A stretch of DNA of 64,000 nucleotides from assembly GCA_944384025.1 (NCBI GenBank), contig CALWRS010000001.1:1-64000 (forward strand). Direction: 5' to 3'. This stretch comes from an uncultured Lachnospiraceae bacterium. Its GTDB lineage: Bacteria > Bacillota > Clostridia > Lachnospirales > Lachnospiraceae. The position numbers and the translations under genes are program-made. This document shows positions 24,538-35,389 of this stretch, piece by piece (positions within the stretch are counted from its first letter, which is position 1; each line of letters starts with the position of its first letter). Under the pieces are notes generated by a model. The model ran no database searches. It worked only from the letters and a program-made list of their open reading frames with translations, and had not been told where the DNA came from.

Positions 24538-25994
24538 TCTTCAAGTGTATCTTTTATTTTCTCCCAGGCGATGTTATAAGAGCGAAAATCGTTCGCTTCT
24601 TCTTCGCGCTCTAAAACTAGTTCGGAAACGCTGTACCGGTAAGACAGCGCCTCCAGATATTCTTCCCAGACTGCTTCGGAAATTGTCCCGTCCTCGTAAG
24701 CGTTTGCAGCTTCGCAAATGGTTTGTGCGCCAAGCGAAGCCAAATACCGTATATCCGGCTCGTCGCTATGCGAAAGGTTATACCGCGTAATAAAGTCGAT
24801 GGGACGCAGTACGTTTAAAAAGACAAGCGTCAGCGAAAGCACAAGCAGCATGTAGCGGAAAAAAGGGAAGCCGTTTCGAAATGTCCAGACAAGTAGGCCG
24901 GACAAAAGCAAATAAACGACGCCAAGTCCGGTCAGCGCCACTAAGCGCGCGTATGTTAGGTCGTAAGCTTGTATGTAGAGGACAACCCGGTACGTTGCCG
25001 ACAGATTCATAATCAAAGTGCAGGCGCTAAAGCCGGCGGAAAGAATGCGAAGCGCCCGATTCTTTCGAAAGACTTCGTTTGCGAGCAGAATCAAAATTAC
25101 GTTTAGGACGCAGACAAACAAAAGCTGGAAAAAGCCGCGCCTTGCGTAGGAAGCGTACGTGTAGCCGTCCGGAAGCGAAGCCTTTCCAAACAGATAAATA
25201 ATCTGAATTGCGCAAAACAAAACGTATACCGCGCCCAAAACAGAGAGAATCGTAATCGCTACTACGGGATTTCGGTGCGCAACGTGCTGCGGCAGCGGCT
25301 GCGCCTTCTTTCTTGTAAAGCACGTTAGCGCCGCGCACGAGAGCAGAGCTCCTCCAAAAGTAAAGAGCAAAATCGGCACTAAGTTTCTGAAAAAAGCGCT
25401 TAACAGGCGCAAGGAAATCAGCCGCTCGATAACGCGTGCAAACACTTCGTCCGCGCTTGCAAGTGCAGCAAGTACAATAATCAAAAGCGGCAAGGCAAGA
25501 CAAAGCCCAAGGATAACGTAAGGCAGCGTGTTGTTTCGCGGCTTTGGCGCCTTCGCGTCTTCGGTTTGCTTTGCGGGTCTTGTTACGCACTCAGCAAACC
25601 ACGCCGGAATATTTTCCAAAATGACGAAAGCCGTTTTCAAAAGCTGCCCCAAATGCTGCGAAACGGACCAGTAGCCGTCGTCGTTAAACTGGTGCAGCAG
25701 GATACGGTCGGCAATCAGGAAAATCGCTGCGAAATTAAAAAAACGCAGGCCGCCGTCAAGCGTCGCGCCGCAAAAAAACGCGAGCGTTAGCAAAATGGCG
25801 GATAAGAAAATGTTTTCTAGCTTCAGGCGCTGCTTTATCCAAGACAGGTAGCACAAAAAGAAGACAAGCGCGAAAATACAATAAGCAAAAAAAGAAAGTC
25901 CTCTGGAAGTTTTATACAGACAGACTGCGCTGGCAATGCCAAAGAGAAGGCAGCCTATGCTTAGCCGGACTCTTATGAATTCGTTCGTGTTCAT
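24501..25994 (-). CDS. DUF4173/DUF4153-like polytopic membrane protein
   Basis: The 497-aa protein has about twelve hydrophobic segments and a cytosolic C-terminal tail of about 90 residues. The stretch LPDGYTYASYARRGFFQLL matches what I recall of DUF4173. Its function is unknown. The start at 25994 follows an AGGGGG site; the longer frame to 26261 would run through the metF promoter and start region. It is divergent from metF and convergent with the DUF2752 gene, which it overlaps at the 3' ends. Confidence 0.8.
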   Translation of the reverse strand: MNTNEFIRVRLSIGCLLFGIASAVCLYKTSRGLSFFAYCIFALVFFLCYLSWIKQRLKLENIFLSAILLTLAFFCGATLDGGLRFFNFAAIFLIADRILLHQFNDDGYWSVSQHLGQLLKTAFVILENIPAWFAECVTRPAKQTEDAKAPKPRNNTLPYVILGLCLALPLLIIVLAALASADEVFARVIERLISLRLLSAFFRNLVPILLFTFGGALLSCAALTCFTRKKAQPLPQHVAHRNPVVAITILSVLGAVYVLFCAIQIIYLFGKASLPDGYTYASYARRGFFQLLFVCVLNVILILLANEVFRKNRALRILSAGFSACTLIMNLSATYRVVLYIQAYDLTYARLVALTGLGVVYLLLSGLLVWTFRNGFPFFRYMLLVLSLTLVFLNVLRPIDFITRYNLSHSDEPDIRYLASLGAQTICEAANAYEDGTISEAVWEEYLEALSYRYSVSELVLEREEEANDFRSYNIAWEKIKDTLEDYDENGRFLTTP

Positions 25995-26093
25995 AAATCC
26001 CCCTTGGTTCCCATGAAATAGTGTAAAACCAAAAGACGACGGCGTCGTCCATAGGGCGAGTATACCTGATTTCTGCGGGTTCGTCAATTCCGT

Positions 26094-26122
26094 TTGAATT
26101 CCCATGGGGATTATGTTATAGT
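26094..26122 (+). promoter_or_regulatory. SigA-type promoter of the metF-metH operon
   Basis: TTGAAT (26094-26099) and TATAGT (26117-26122) are spaced by 17 bp. The leader of about 45 nt is too short for a SAM riboswitch. Confidence 0.65.
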
Positions 26123-26172
26123 AGTTTCTAACCCGAAAAAACAATTGCAAAAAAAAGCGAGGGATAGAACAA

Positions 26173-27042
26173 ATGAAAATATCGGAAGTGATTTCCGCGG
26201 GACAGACCGCGTTTACGTTTGAGATTTTTCCGCCGAAAAAGCAAAGCTCCATCGAAACCATTTACCAAACGTTAGAAGGGCTTCACGGACTGCATCCGGA
26301 CTTTATTAGCGTTACTTACGGCGCGGGCGGAAACGCAGCGGACACGAAGACCTGTGATATTGCGCAGATTATCCGGGAAAAATACAACACGGAATCCGCA
26401 GTGCATCTGACGTGCTTGTACAACAGCAAAGAGGACATTGACCAGATTGTGCTGCAGCTAAAGGAGCGCGGGATTCAAAACATTCTTGCGCTGCGGGGCG
26501 ACCGAAATCCGGACATTGCGCCAAAGGAAGATTTCCGCTACGCATCGGAGCTTATCGCCTACTTAAAATCGAAGGGCGACTTTTACATTATGGGCGGCTG
26601 CTACCCGGAGTGCCATCCGCAGTGCCCGACGCTGGATGAAGATATTGAAAATCTAAAGCGGAAAGTAGACGCTGGTACGGATCGCTTGCTTTCCCAGCTG
26701 TTTTTTGACAATGACGACTTTATGCGCTTTTTGGAAAAGGCGCGCCGCGCGGGAATTGACGTTCCGATTGAAGCGGGGATTATGCCGGTCGTCAACAAAG
26801 CGCAGATTGAACGGATGGTTACGCTGTGCGGCGCCAGCCTGCCGCACAAGTTCGTCCGGATGATGGCCAAATACGAGCAGTACCCGGACGCTTTGCGCGA
26901 CGCGGGAATCGCTTACGCAATCGACCAGATTGTGGATTTGGTTTCGCAGGGAGTAGACGGCATTCACTTGTATACGATGAACAACCCTTACGTTGCGCGT
27001 AAAATTACGGAGGCGGTGCAGGGCATTATTCGTCCGGTGTAA
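26173..27042 (+). CDS. metF: Methylenetetrahydrofolate reductase
   Basis: The 289-aa flavoprotein reduces 5,10-methylene- to 5-methyl-tetrahydrofolate, the methyl donor for MetH. TFEIFPPKK, SVTYGAGG, HLTCLY, ILALRGDRNPD and QLFFDND are characteristic. GAGGGAT precedes the ATG. It heads an operon with the detached reactivation domain and metH, so all steps from methylene-THF to methionine are encoded together. Confidence 0.94.
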   Translation: MKISEVISAGQTAFTFEIFPPKKQSSIETIYQTLEGLHGLHPDFISVTYGAGGNAADTKTCDIAQIIREKYNTESAVHLTCLYNSKEDIDQIVLQLKERGIQNILALRGDRNPDIAPKEDFRYASELIAYLKSKGDFYIMGGCYPECHPQCPTLDEDIENLKRKVDAGTDRLLSQLFFDNDDFMRFLEKARRAGIDVPIEAGIMPVVNKAQIERMVTLCGASLPHKFVRMMAKYEQYPDALRDAGIAYAIDQIVDLVSQGVDGIHLYTMNNPYVARKITEAVQGIIRPV

Positions 27043-27077
27043 CGAAAGGAAAATACTTCAAAACGAGGTGAACAATT

Positions 27078-27806
27078 TTGGTGCAGTTAAAGCCCATCCG
27101 CATGGAAGAGGCGGCGCGCTATCTTGGATATGGAACAACGAAGCCGGATGAAGTGATTCTCTCGCTGATGAAAGAGTGCGAAGCGCCTCTTTTGCAGGCG
27201 TGCCATCCGGCGTACAGCTATGGAATTTTTGACGTGGAGCGCGCGGGAGAGGAGCTGGTTTTGCTTCGCGACTGCGCCCTGCAGCTGCCCGGAGCGGACA
27301 TTGCAAGGCACTTAGAAGGGTGCGAAAAGGCGGTTATTTTAGCGGCTACGCTTGGAGCAAACGTTGACCGGCTGCTTCGCAAACTTCAAGTATCGAGTAT
27401 GCCAAAAGCGCTTTTAACCGACGCAATGGCGGGCGCGGCAATCGAACAAATCTGCGACGACATCCAAGAAGAAATCCGGCAGCAAATGCCGCTTTACCGG
27501 CAAACTTGGCGGTTTTCTCCGGGCTACGGAGATTTGCCGCTTTCTTTGCAGGAGACAGTGCTTTCGGTTGTGGAGGCGGGAAAGCGGATTGGCCTTTCGG
27601 TAACGAAGGGAAGTATGCTCTCGCCCGCCAAGTCGGTAACTGCGATTATCGGCCTGCAAAACATGGAGCAAATCAGCGGAGCGCTGCATCTAAACGTACC
27701 GGAAGAGGCGGCCGGCTGCGGAACGCCCGGCGGCTGCGCGAGCTGTCGCTTTGGAGCAAGCTGTGGGTTATCGGCAGTGAAAAAGGAAAAGCAGGGGGAA
27801 GTATGA
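27078..27806 (+). CDS. Stand-alone methionine synthase reactivation domain
   Basis: The 242-aa protein corresponds to the AdoMet-binding activation domain that forms the C-terminus of E. coli MetH. The diagnostic RFSPGYGDLPLSLQ is present, and a Cys-rich C-terminus (GCGTPGGCASCRFGASCG) suggests a metal or redox site. It should re-methylate oxidised cobalamin in the MetH encoded next. The start could be TTG 27078 or GTG 27081, both served by GAGGTGA at 27064. The stop overlaps the metH ATG (ATGA), so the two proteins are probably made in equal amounts. Confidence 0.88.
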   Translation: MVQLKPIRMEEAARYLGYGTTKPDEVILSLMKECEAPLLQACHPAYSYGIFDVERAGEELVLLRDCALQLPGADIARHLEGCEKAVILAATLGANVDRLLRKLQVSSMPKALLTDAMAGAAIEQICDDIQEEIRQQMPLYRQTWRFSPGYGDLPLSLQETVLSVVEAGKRIGLSVTKGSMLSPAKSVTAIIGLQNMEQISGALHLNVPEEAAGCGTPGGCASCRFGASCGLSAVKKEKQGEV

Positions 27807-30268
27807 TCAAAATTCTTGACGGCGCCATGGGGACGCAATTGCAGCAAATGGGACTTAAGCCCGGCGGCATACCGGAAATGCTGAATTTGACCGAACCGGA
27901 CAAAATTATCGCCATTCACAGAGCATATATTGAAGCGGGAGCGCAGGTTATTTACACAAACACCTTCGGCGCAAACCGCTACAAAGTACGCAGAAGCGGC
28001 CACTCCGTGCAGGAGCTAATTGGCGCGGCAGTAAAAAACGCAAAGGAAGCGCTTTTGCAGTCCGGCGCAGGCGAGGACGTAAAAGTAGCGCTTGATTTAG
28101 GACCTATTGGAGCGCTGATTGCGCCGCTTGGCGACTTGACGTTTGAAGAAGCGTACGATATTTTCGCCGAGCAGGTGCGCGCAGGGCAGGACGCCGACTG
28201 GATTGTACTGGAGACGATGACGGACCTGTACGAAACAAAGGCGGCGGTTTTGGCGGCGAAGGAAAATTCGGACAAACCGGTTTATGTAACGATGACGTTT
28301 GAGCCAAACGGCCGCACGTTTACCGGCACGTCCATTGCCTCTATGGCGCTGACGCTTGAAGGACTTGGCGTAGACGGCATCGGCTTTAACTGCTCGCTTG
28401 GGCCGCTGGAGCTTGCGCCGATGGTAAAAGAGCTGTACACGCGGACGAAGCTTCCCATCTTCTTTAAACCAAACGCAGGTCTTCCGGACCCGCTTACCGG
28501 CCAATACAATGTAGACGCTAAGGAATTTGCCGAAATGATAGCGACGCTGCTTCCGTACGGGCTTGCCGCCGTTGGCGGATGCTGCGGAACGACGCCGGAA
28601 TACATTCGCGCGCTCTCCCAGGCCGTAAGAAAGTTTGAGAGCGAAGGCGCACATCTGGAAAAAGAGGAAGAAAAAGAATACGAAGAACTTACAAAAAAGC
28701 GCGAAGCTTGTCCGCTTGGCGTTTGCTGCGCTTCGCAGGCCGTTTTTCTTGACCGTCCGCGCGTAATTGGCGAGCGCTTAAACCCAACCGGGAAAAAACG
28801 TTTCCAACAAGCGCTTCGCGAGCAGGATATGGATTATATCCTTCAGCAGGCGCTCTCGCAGGTGGAAGCGGGCGCGGACATTTTGGATGTGAACGTAGGA
28901 TATCCGGGAATTGACGAAAAGGAAATGATGTGCCGCGTCATTCGAGCGCTTCAGGCCGTTGTGGATGTGCCGCTGCAAATTGACTCCAACGACCCGCAGG
29001 TGCTTGCCGCCGCGCTTCGCATTTACAACGGAAAGCCGATTGTAAACAGCGTAAACGGCGAAGAAAAGAGCCTCGCAAGCATTCTCCCGCTTGTAAAGCG
29101 CTACGGAGCGGCGGTGGTCGGTTTGACGCTTGACGAAAACGGAATTGCCGCAAAGGCCGAAGAGCGTTTTGCGGTGGCAAAAAAAATCGCGGACCGCGCG
29201 GCCCTGTGCGGCATTGACAAAAAGAATCTGCTGATAGACTGCCTGACGTTAACCGCATCGGCGGAGCAGGAAGCTGTAGCGCAGACGCTTCGGGCCGTAC
29301 AGCTTGTGCGCGACCGGCTGGGTCTTCCGGGCGTGCTTGGCGTCTCAAACATCAGCTTCGGTCTGCCGTACCGCGAACTGGTCAATACGACGTTTTTAAC
29401 GATGGCATTGCAAAACGGGCTGATGCTTCCCATCCTAAACCCGAATTCCGAGGCAATGATGGGCGTAATGCGCGCGTACCGGCTTTTGATGAATTACGAC
29501 AAAAACGCGGTGGAATATACGGACGCTTATAAAAATTACGTTCCTGCGGCAAAAGCGGAGGCCGCGCCCCTAGCGGCAGCACAGAAGCCGTCGGGAGAAG
29601 ATGCCGCCGCGAAAAAGATTGGTCTTGAACTTTCGGAGGAAGCGATGCAGCTTTATTACGCCGTTGTCCGCGGACTTGCATCCGAAGGAGAGCGGCTTGC
29701 GCGGCAGCTTTTGGAGACGCTTGCGCCTATGACCATCGTAAACCAAATTTTGATTCCCGCGCTCGATACGGTAGGAGACGGCTTTGAAAAAGGCACGATT
29801 TACCTTCCGCAGCTTATTTTGTCCGCTTCGGTCGTTCAAGGAGCGTTTGCGCGGATTAAAGAATACCTAGCGGGAAGCGGCGCGGCTGCGGAAAGCAAAG
29901 GAAAGGTCGTGCTTGCAACCGTCAAGGGCGATATTCACGACATTGGCAAAAATATAGTAAAAGTACTTTTGGAAAACTACGGATTTACCGTAATCGATCT
30001 GGGGCGCGACGTGGAAATTGAGGCGGTCGTTTTGGCGGCGCAAAAACACGAAGTGAAGCTGATTGGCTTAAGCGCGCTGATGACAACGACGCTTGGCAGC
30101 ATGGAGCAGACGATTGCCGCTGTGCGTAAAGCGGGCCTTGACTGCCGGATTGTTGTAGGCGGCGCGGTGCTTACGCAGGAATACGCCGATCGAATCGGCG
30201 CCGATTTCTACGCAAAGGACGCGAAGGAAACCGTAGATATTGCAAGGAAAGTTTACGGAGTATCTTAA
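27803..30268 (+). CDS. metH: Cobalamin-dependent methionine synthase without activation domain
   Basis: The 821-aa enzyme moves a methyl group from methyl-THF to homocysteine by way of B12. Domains in order are a homocysteine methyltransferase barrel (GAMGTQLQ, zinc ligands in FNCSLG and GGCCGTTPEY), a pterin-binding barrel (from about 325; GERLNPTGKKRF), a B12 helical cap (from about 605) and the Rossmann B12 domain with GDIHDIGKN, where His712 is the lower axial ligand. The C-terminal reactivation domain is absent and is supplied by the gene just upstream. The ATG at 27803 overlaps that gene; the longer frame from 27506 reads it out of frame. Confidence 0.93.
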   Translation: MIKILDGAMGTQLQQMGLKPGGIPEMLNLTEPDKIIAIHRAYIEAGAQVIYTNTFGANRYKVRRSGHSVQELIGAAVKNAKEALLQSGAGEDVKVALDLGPIGALIAPLGDLTFEEAYDIFAEQVRAGQDADWIVLETMTDLYETKAAVLAAKENSDKPVYVTMTFEPNGRTFTGTSIASMALTLEGLGVDGIGFNCSLGPLELAPMVKELYTRTKLPIFFKPNAGLPDPLTGQYNVDAKEFAEMIATLLPYGLAAVGGCCGTTPEYIRALSQAVRKFESEGAHLEKEEEKEYEELTKKREACPLGVCCASQAVFLDRPRVIGERLNPTGKKRFQQALREQDMDYILQQALSQVEAGADILDVNVGYPGIDEKEMMCRVIRALQAVVDVPLQIDSNDPQVLAAALRIYNGKPIVNSVNGEEKSLASILPLVKRYGAAVVGLTLDENGIAAKAEERFAVAKKIADRAALCGIDKKNLLIDCLTLTASAEQEAVAQTLRAVQLVRDRLGLPGVLGVSNISFGLPYRELVNTTFLTMALQNGLMLPILNPNSEAMMGVMRAYRLLMNYDKNAVEYTDAYKNYVPAAKAEAAPLAAAQKPSGEDAAAKKIGLELSEEAMQLYYAVVRGLASEGERLARQLLETLAPMTIVNQILIPALDTVGDGFEKGTIYLPQLILSASVVQGAFARIKEYLAGSGAAAESKGKVVLATVKGDIHDIGKNIVKVLLENYGFTVIDLGRDVEIEAVVLAAQKHEVKLIGLSALMTTTLGSMEQTIAAVRKAGLDCRIVVGGAVLTQEYADRIGADFYAKDAKETVDIARKVYGVS

Positions 30269-30270
30269 TT

Positions 30271-30828
30271 ATGAAATTGATTTTTGGACTGGGAAATCCG
30301 GGCCCCCGATTTACGGCTACCAGACACAACATCGGCTTTGACGCAGTGACGGCGCTTTCGGATCGCTACGGAATTATGCTTCGGGAAAAGCAGCTTTACG
30401 GGCTTTGCGGAAAAGGGCGCATTGGCGCGGAGCCGGTGATGCTTGTTATGCCGCAGACGTTTATGAATTTAAGCGGAACGTGCGTTCGCGCGTTTATGGA
30501 TTACTACAAAGCGTCTCCGGCGGATATGCTTGTTATTTACGACGACATTGCGCTTTCTCCGGGCAAGATACGGATTCGCGCAAAGGGAAGCGCCGGAGGA
30601 CACAACGGCGTAAAAAATATTATTGCGCAGCTGGGGACGCAGGAATTTAACCGTATCCGGATTGGCGTTGGCGCAAAGCCGGAGGAATGGGATTTAGCCG
30701 ACTACGTTTTGAGCCGGTTTTCAAACGATGAGGAAGCGCTGATTCGGGAAGGTCTTGCCCGCACAGTAGAGGCAGTTGAGATGATTTTCGAGCAGGGCGT
30801 TTCGGCTGCCATGAACCGATTTAATTAG
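30271..30828 (+). CDS. pth: Peptidyl-tRNA hydrolase
   Basis: The 185-aa enzyme recycles peptidyl-tRNA released from stalled ribosomes. GLGNPGPRFTATRHNIGFD with the catalytic His, MPQTFMNLSG, YDDIALSPGKIRIR and GSAGGHNG(V)K are all present. It starts three bases after metH and lies 14 bp before mfd. It opens the pth-mfd part of the conserved Firmicutes island. Confidence 0.94.
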   Translation: MKLIFGLGNPGPRFTATRHNIGFDAVTALSDRYGIMLREKQLYGLCGKGRIGAEPVMLVMPQTFMNLSGTCVRAFMDYYKASPADMLVIYDDIALSPGKIRIRAKGSAGGHNGVKNIIAQLGTQEFNRIRIGVGAKPEEWDLADYVLSRFSNDEEALIREGLARTVEAVEMIFEQGVSAAMNRFN

Positions 30829-30842
30829 GCGGAGGTGAAGCC

Positions 30843-33800
30843 TTGAATACGTTTGTCGCACCACTAAAGGAGTATCGCGAGTACCAGGCTGTGCGGGACG
30901 ATTTGCTGCTAAAGCGTACACCCGTGCAGGTTTCCGGCTGCATTGATACGCAAAAAAGCCACTGGATTCATTGTGTTGGCGGCGATTACAAATACCGTTT
31001 GATTATCACGTACAACGAGCTGCGCGCGAAGGAGATTTGCGAAGATTACCGCCTGTTTGACCGAAACGTTTATTATTATCCGGCGAAGGACATTATTTTT
31101 TATCATGCGGACGTTCACGGAAACGCTATCGTAAAAAGCCGGATGGATATTTTGCGCCGCCTGTTTGAAGGAGAGCCGTGTACGGTTGTTGCAAGTATTG
31201 ACAGCGGCATTGACCGGCTTCTTTTGCCGGAGCGGTTAAAAGAATACGCGCTTCGCATTAACGCGCAGACAACCGATACGCTTTTGCAGCTGCGGGACAA
31301 ATTGACCGTTATGGGATACCAATACCGTGCGCAAGTGGAAGCGCCGGGCGATTTTTCGGTTCGCGGCGGCATTTTGGACGTGTTTCCGCTCTCGGGCGAC
31401 GCGCCTTACCGGATTGAGTACTGGGACGAGGAGATCGACTCGATTCGCTGCTTTGACGTAGACAGCCAGCGTTCGATTGAAAACGTCAGCGAAGTAGTGC
31501 TCTACCCGGCGACCGAGTTTGTTTTGACCGATGCACAGCGCCAAAAGGGAATTGCCGCAATCAAAAAAGAGCGCGACGAAGTTTACCGGAAGCTGCGCGA
31601 GGAGATGAAAACGGAAGAGGCGGCCCGCGTTTCCCAAACGGTAGAGGAGCTGCTTGAAAACCTGGAGTACATGCCGGGCGCGGTCAGCTTAGATTCTTAT
31701 ATTACGTACTTTGTAAAAGATACGGCGAGCTTCTTTTCGTATTTTCCGAAAGAAGAGACGCTGTTTGTTCTTGACGAGCCGGGGCGCGTGCAGGAAAAAG
31801 CGGAAGCAACCGCGCTTGAGTTTTCCGAGAGCATGATGGGGCGGCTGGAAAAAGGCTACCTGCTTCCCGGACAGATGAATGCGATTTGGGATTACAAAAA
31901 GACGCTTGCGCAGCTTTTGCAAGGAAGGCTGATGACAATCAGCACGCTTGCGGCTGCGTCTATAGTAGCTCCAAAGACAAAATACGACCTCAACGTCAAA
32001 ACCGTCGCGTCTTATAATCGAAATTTCGAAGCGCTCGTTAAAGATTTGGGGCATTATAAAAAGCAGGGATACCGAATGGTGCTTGTTTCCGGGTCGCCCA
32101 CCCGCGCGGCAAGACTGGCGCAAAATTTGCAGGAATGCGAGCTGCCTGCGTTTTTTTCGGATGATGCAAGCCGCGTTGCGCAGCCGGGCGAGATTATGAC
32201 CGTATGCGGAAATTTGCACAAAGGCTTTGAGTACCCCCTGATTAAGTTCGTCGTCATTTCCGAGAGCGATATTTTCGGAGCGCAGAAAAAACAGCGCAAG
32301 AAATACCGGCAGTACGACGGAAACAAAATCGGAAGCTTTCAGGAGCTTGCCTACGGCGATTTTATCGTTCACGAGACGCACGGACTTGGAATTTACCGGG
32401 GAATTGAAAAACTTGAAAGTAACCACGTAATCAAAGATTACATTAAGCTCGAATATGCGGACGGCGGCGTTTTGTACGTTCTTGCGACGAATTTGGATTC
32501 GCTGCAAAAGTACGCAAATGCGGACGCAGGAAAAAAGCCGAAGCTAAACCGACTTGGCGGCACGGAGTGGAAGCGCACAAAAGCGCGCGTGCGCGCCAGC
32601 GTGAAGGAAATCGCGGGAGAGCTTGTGCGGCTTTACGCCATCCGGCAGGCAAAGCAGGGGCATGCGTTTGGCAAAGACACCGTGTGGCAAAAGGAGTTTG
32701 AGGAGCTGTTTCCTTACACGGAGACGAGCGATCAGCTAAAGGCTATCGAAGAGACGAAGCGGGACATGGAGAGCGCAAAAATCATGGACCGTCTGATTTG
32801 CGGCGACGTTGGCTACGGAAAAACGGAGATTGCCATTCGCGCAGCGTTTAAGGCAGTGTCCGACGGGATGCAGGTAGCGATCTTAGTTCCGACGACCATT
32901 CTGGCCCAGCAGCACTACAATACGTTTTCGCAGCGTTTGATGGATTTTCCCGTAAGCGTGGAGATGCTCTCGCGCTTCCGGACGCCTACAGAGCAAAAAA
33001 AGACGCTTGAGCGGCTTCGCAAAGGGCAGCTTGACATTGTAATAGGGACGCATCGGCTGCTTTCTGCGGACGTGACGTACAAAAATCTGGGACTCTTAGT
33101 AGTAGACGAAGAGCAGCGTTTTGGCGTGACGCACAAAGAAAAAATAAAGCGGCTTAAAGACGATGTGGACGTATTGACGCTTACGGCTACGCCTATCCCC
33201 CGAACGCTTCATATGAGCTTAGTCGGCATTCGCGACATGAGCGTTTTGGAGGAGCCGCCGGTTGACCGGCTTCCGATTCAGACGTTTGTTATGGAGCATA
33301 ACGAGGAAATCATTCGCGAGGCAATTTGCCGCGAGCTTTCCAGAAACGGGCAGGTGTATTATGTATACAACCGCGTAATTGGAATCGACGAAAAGGCAGC
33401 CCGCATAGCGGAGCTTTGCCCGCAGGCAAGCGTAGCGTTTGCGCACGGGCAGATGAGCGAGCGGGAGCTTGAGAAAATTATGTTTGCCTTTATTAACGGG
33501 GAGATTGATGTGCTCGTATCTACGACGATTATCGAAACCGGGATGGACATTAGTAACGTAAATTCGATGATTATCGAAAACGCCGATCAAATGGGCCTTT
33601 CGCAGCTTTATCAGCTTCGCGGGCGCGTTGGCCGCTCAAACCGCACGGCGTACGCCTTTTTGATGTACCGCAAAAACAAGGTGCTAAAAGAAGTGGCGGA
33701 AAAGCGTCTGTCGGCAATTCGGGAATTTACGGAGCTTGGCTCCGGCTTTAAAATCAGTATGCGCGACCTTGAAATCCGCGGCGCCGGAAACTTGCTTGGC

Positions 33801-34388
33801 GCAGAGCAAAGCGGGCATATGGAGGCGGTCGGGTACGACCTTTATTGCAAGATGCTAAACGAGGCGGTGCGCACGCTGAAGGGAGAAATAACCGAAGAGG
33901 AAAATTTCGAGACGAGCGTGGAGCTGGATATGGATGCGTATATCCCGTCCTCCTACATCAAAAACGAGATGCAAAAGCTGGATATGTATAAGCGTATTGC
34001 AGGAATCGAAACGCAGGAAGAACTGGAAGAAATGCAGGACGAAATGGCGGATCGGTTCGGCGATTTGCCAAATTGCGCCAATCTGCTTTTGCACATCGCG
34101 CTCGTTAAGTCGCAGGCGCACAAAGCCTATGTAGAAAAATTAACTTGCAAAAACGGGAAGCTGGAGCTTAAGATGTATAAAAAAGCACGGCTGGAGGTTG
34201 CGCGGCTTCCGGAATTTTTGCAGGCGTTTGGCAGGCGGGTGCAAATGCAGCCCGGACCATGCCCAAGTTTTACGTATCAAATTTCCGGCAGCCAAAAGGA
34301 CAGACCGGATAGTTATGCGACGATTGAGGAAATCCAAAAGGTTCTGGAAAAACTACAGGCGTTGCGGGAAGAAGAAACGCAGAAATGA
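30843..34388 (+). CDS. mfd: Transcription-repair coupling factor
   Basis: The 1181-aa ATPase removes stalled RNA polymerase and recruits UvrA. A UvrB-like N-terminal region (to about 340) is followed by the RNA-polymerase-interacting RID/CarD-like domain (about 490-570; [20 protein letters not shown]). The RecG-like translocase has [17 protein letters not shown] and QLRGRVGRS, and a TRCF C-terminal domain completes it. Length is typical. TTG 30843 is the start, with GGAGGTGA upstream. The stop overlaps a possible ATG of the next gene. Confidence 0.94.
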   Translation: MNTFVAPLKEYREYQAVRDDLLLKRTPVQVSGCIDTQKSHWIHCVGGDYKYRLIITYNELRAKEICEDYRLFDRNVYYYPAKDIIFYHADVHGNAIVKSRMDILRRLFEGEPCTVVASIDSGIDRLLLPERLKEYALRINAQTTDTLLQLRDKLTVMGYQYRAQVEAPGDFSVRGGILDVFPLSGDAPYRIEYWDEEIDSIRCFDVDSQRSIENVSEVVLYPATEFVLTDAQRQKGIAAIKKERDEVYRKLREEMKTEEAARVSQTVEELLENLEYMPGAVSLDSYITYFVKDTASFFSYFPKEETLFVLDEPGRVQEKAEATALEFSESMMGRLEKGYLLPGQMNAIWDYKKTLAQLLQGRLMTISTLAAASIVAPKTKYDLNVKTVASYNRNFEALVKDLGHYKKQGYRMVLVSGSPTRAARLAQNLQECELPAFFSDDASRVAQPGEIMTVCGNLHKGFEYPLIKFVVISESDIFGAQKKQRKKYRQYDGNKIGSFQELAYGDFIVHETHGLGIYRGIEKLESNHVIKDYIKLEYADGGVLYVLATNLDSLQKYANADAGKKPKLNRLGGTEWKRTKARVRASVKEIAGELVRLYAIRQAKQGHAFGKDTVWQKEFEELFPYTETSDQLKAIEETKRDMESAKIMDRLICGDVGYGKTEIAIRAAFKAVSDGMQVAILVPTTILAQQHYNTFSQRLMDFPVSVEMLSRFRTPTEQKKTLERLRKGQLDIVIGTHRLLSADVTYKNLGLLVVDEEQRFGVTHKEKIKRLKDDVDVLTLTATPIPRTLHMSLVGIRDMSVLEEPPVDRLPIQTFVMEHNEEIIREAICRELSRNGQVYYVYNRVIGIDEKAARIAELCPQASVAFAHGQMSERELEKIMFAFINGEIDVLVSTTIIETGMDISNVNSMIIENADQMGLSQLYQLRGRVGRSNRTAYAFLMYRKNKVLKEVAEKRLSAIREFTELGSGFKISMRDLEIRGAGNLLGAEQSGHMEAVGYDLYCKMLNEAVRTLKGEITEEENFETSVELDMDAYIPSSYIKNEMQKLDMYKRIAGIETQEELEEMQDEMADRFGDLPNCANLLLHIALVKSQAHKAYVEKLTCKNGKLELKMYKKARLEVARLPEFLQAFGRRVQMQPGPCPSFTYQISGSQKDRPDSYATIEEIQKVLEKLQALREEETQK

Positions 34389-34396
34389 GGATGGAC

Positions 34397-35389
34397 ATGA
34401 AAAGAAAGTGGACGGCGGCTTTGCTGCTTCTGGCGCTTATAACAGTTTTGTTTTCCGGGTGCAGGAAGGAGTCGGAAGACGAAGAGGGACTTCCGACAAG
34501 CGAAGGCTTTACAAACGACGTTGTTATGCGCATTGGCGGGATGGAAGTCGGATACGACGAAGCGAACATCTATCTTATGAGTATGCGCGAGGAAGTGGAA
34601 ACGCTTTACGGCGCCGACATTTGGGACTTTGTGTTTACAAGCGAAGGTGAGACGTATTCGGTCCTAATGAAGCAGGAGCTGCTTCAAAAAATTACCTATA
34701 TCAAGCTCGTTTCCTTTATGGCGGAAGAATTCCATATTTCTCTTGATGCAGACGACATCCTAAACATTAACGACTACACGCAGGAGTATATGTCCGGCGT
34801 GACGGAGGAAGCAGTTAAGGAGTACGGAATTACCGAGGAGCTGATTCGCTCCATTTACATGGACAACGTGCTTGCGGAAAAAGTATATGAGACGATTACG
34901 CTAAACGCCGACCTTGCGTACGAAGAGGAAGATGTTTTTAAGGCCGACTTTCTCTACATCTGCCTTAGCAAATACCAAGAAGATTTAAACGGAGAGAAGG
35001 TTGCAATTACCGGGGACGCGCTTGCGGCTGTCCGGACAAGAGCCGACGCGCTCTTTAGCGAAGCGGCCACGGCCGAGGACGCATACGCTTTTGCGAAGGA
35101 AAATACCGACGATGGCACGGTAGAGCTGACGGCAGGGCGAAGCGATTTGCCGGAAAAGAGCGCCGCTGCTGCCTTTGCCTTAAGCGAAGGACAGTGGAGC
35201 GGCGTCGTTGAAGAAGAAGACGGTTTTTACCTCTTCTACCGTGAAAGCGAAAAAAACGATTTGGCAACGCAGCTTGCGGAAGAAGCGCTGATTGCCCAAT
35301 TAAGTCAGGAATACTTTGACTCTTTGTATCAGAAGTGGATGGAAAACGTAACGGTGGAAATTAATCAGGCGCTTTGGGATGCGATGTAG
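34397..35389 (+). CDS. PrsA/SurA-like lipoprotein foldase
   Basis: The 330-aa lipoprotein (lipobox LFSGC) has a SurA/PrsA-type helical N-terminal region. A parvulin-like segment follows at about residues 190-290, with LSEGQWSGVVEEEDGFYLF in the usual place. The parvulin core is short and divergent, so isomerase activity is uncertain. It likely assists folding of secreted proteins. I chose the ATG at 34397 with GAGG six bases upstream; the ATG at 34385 overlaps the mfd stop. Such a gene commonly follows mfd in Clostridia. Its last 29 bp overlap the convergent DegV gene. Confidence 0.8.
   Translation: MKRKWTAALLLLALITVLFSGCRKESEDEEGLPTSEGFTNDVVMRIGGMEVGYDEANIYLMSMREEVETLYGADIWDFVFTSEGETYSVLMKQELLQKITYIKLVSFMAEEFHISLDADDILNINDYTQEYMSGVTEEAVKEYGITEELIRSIYMDNVLAEKVYETITLNADLAYEEEDVFKADFLYICLSKYQEDLNGEKVAITGDALAAVRTRADALFSEAATAEDAYAFAKENTDDGTVELTAGRSDLPEKSAAAAFALSEGQWSGVVEEEDGFYLFYRESEKNDLATQLAEEALIAQLSQEYFDSLYQKWMENVTVEINQALWDAM

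Noticed and set aside
26123..26172. SAM or B12 riboswitch before metF
   Set aside because: Only about 45 nt of unstructured A-rich DNA separate promoter and start codon.
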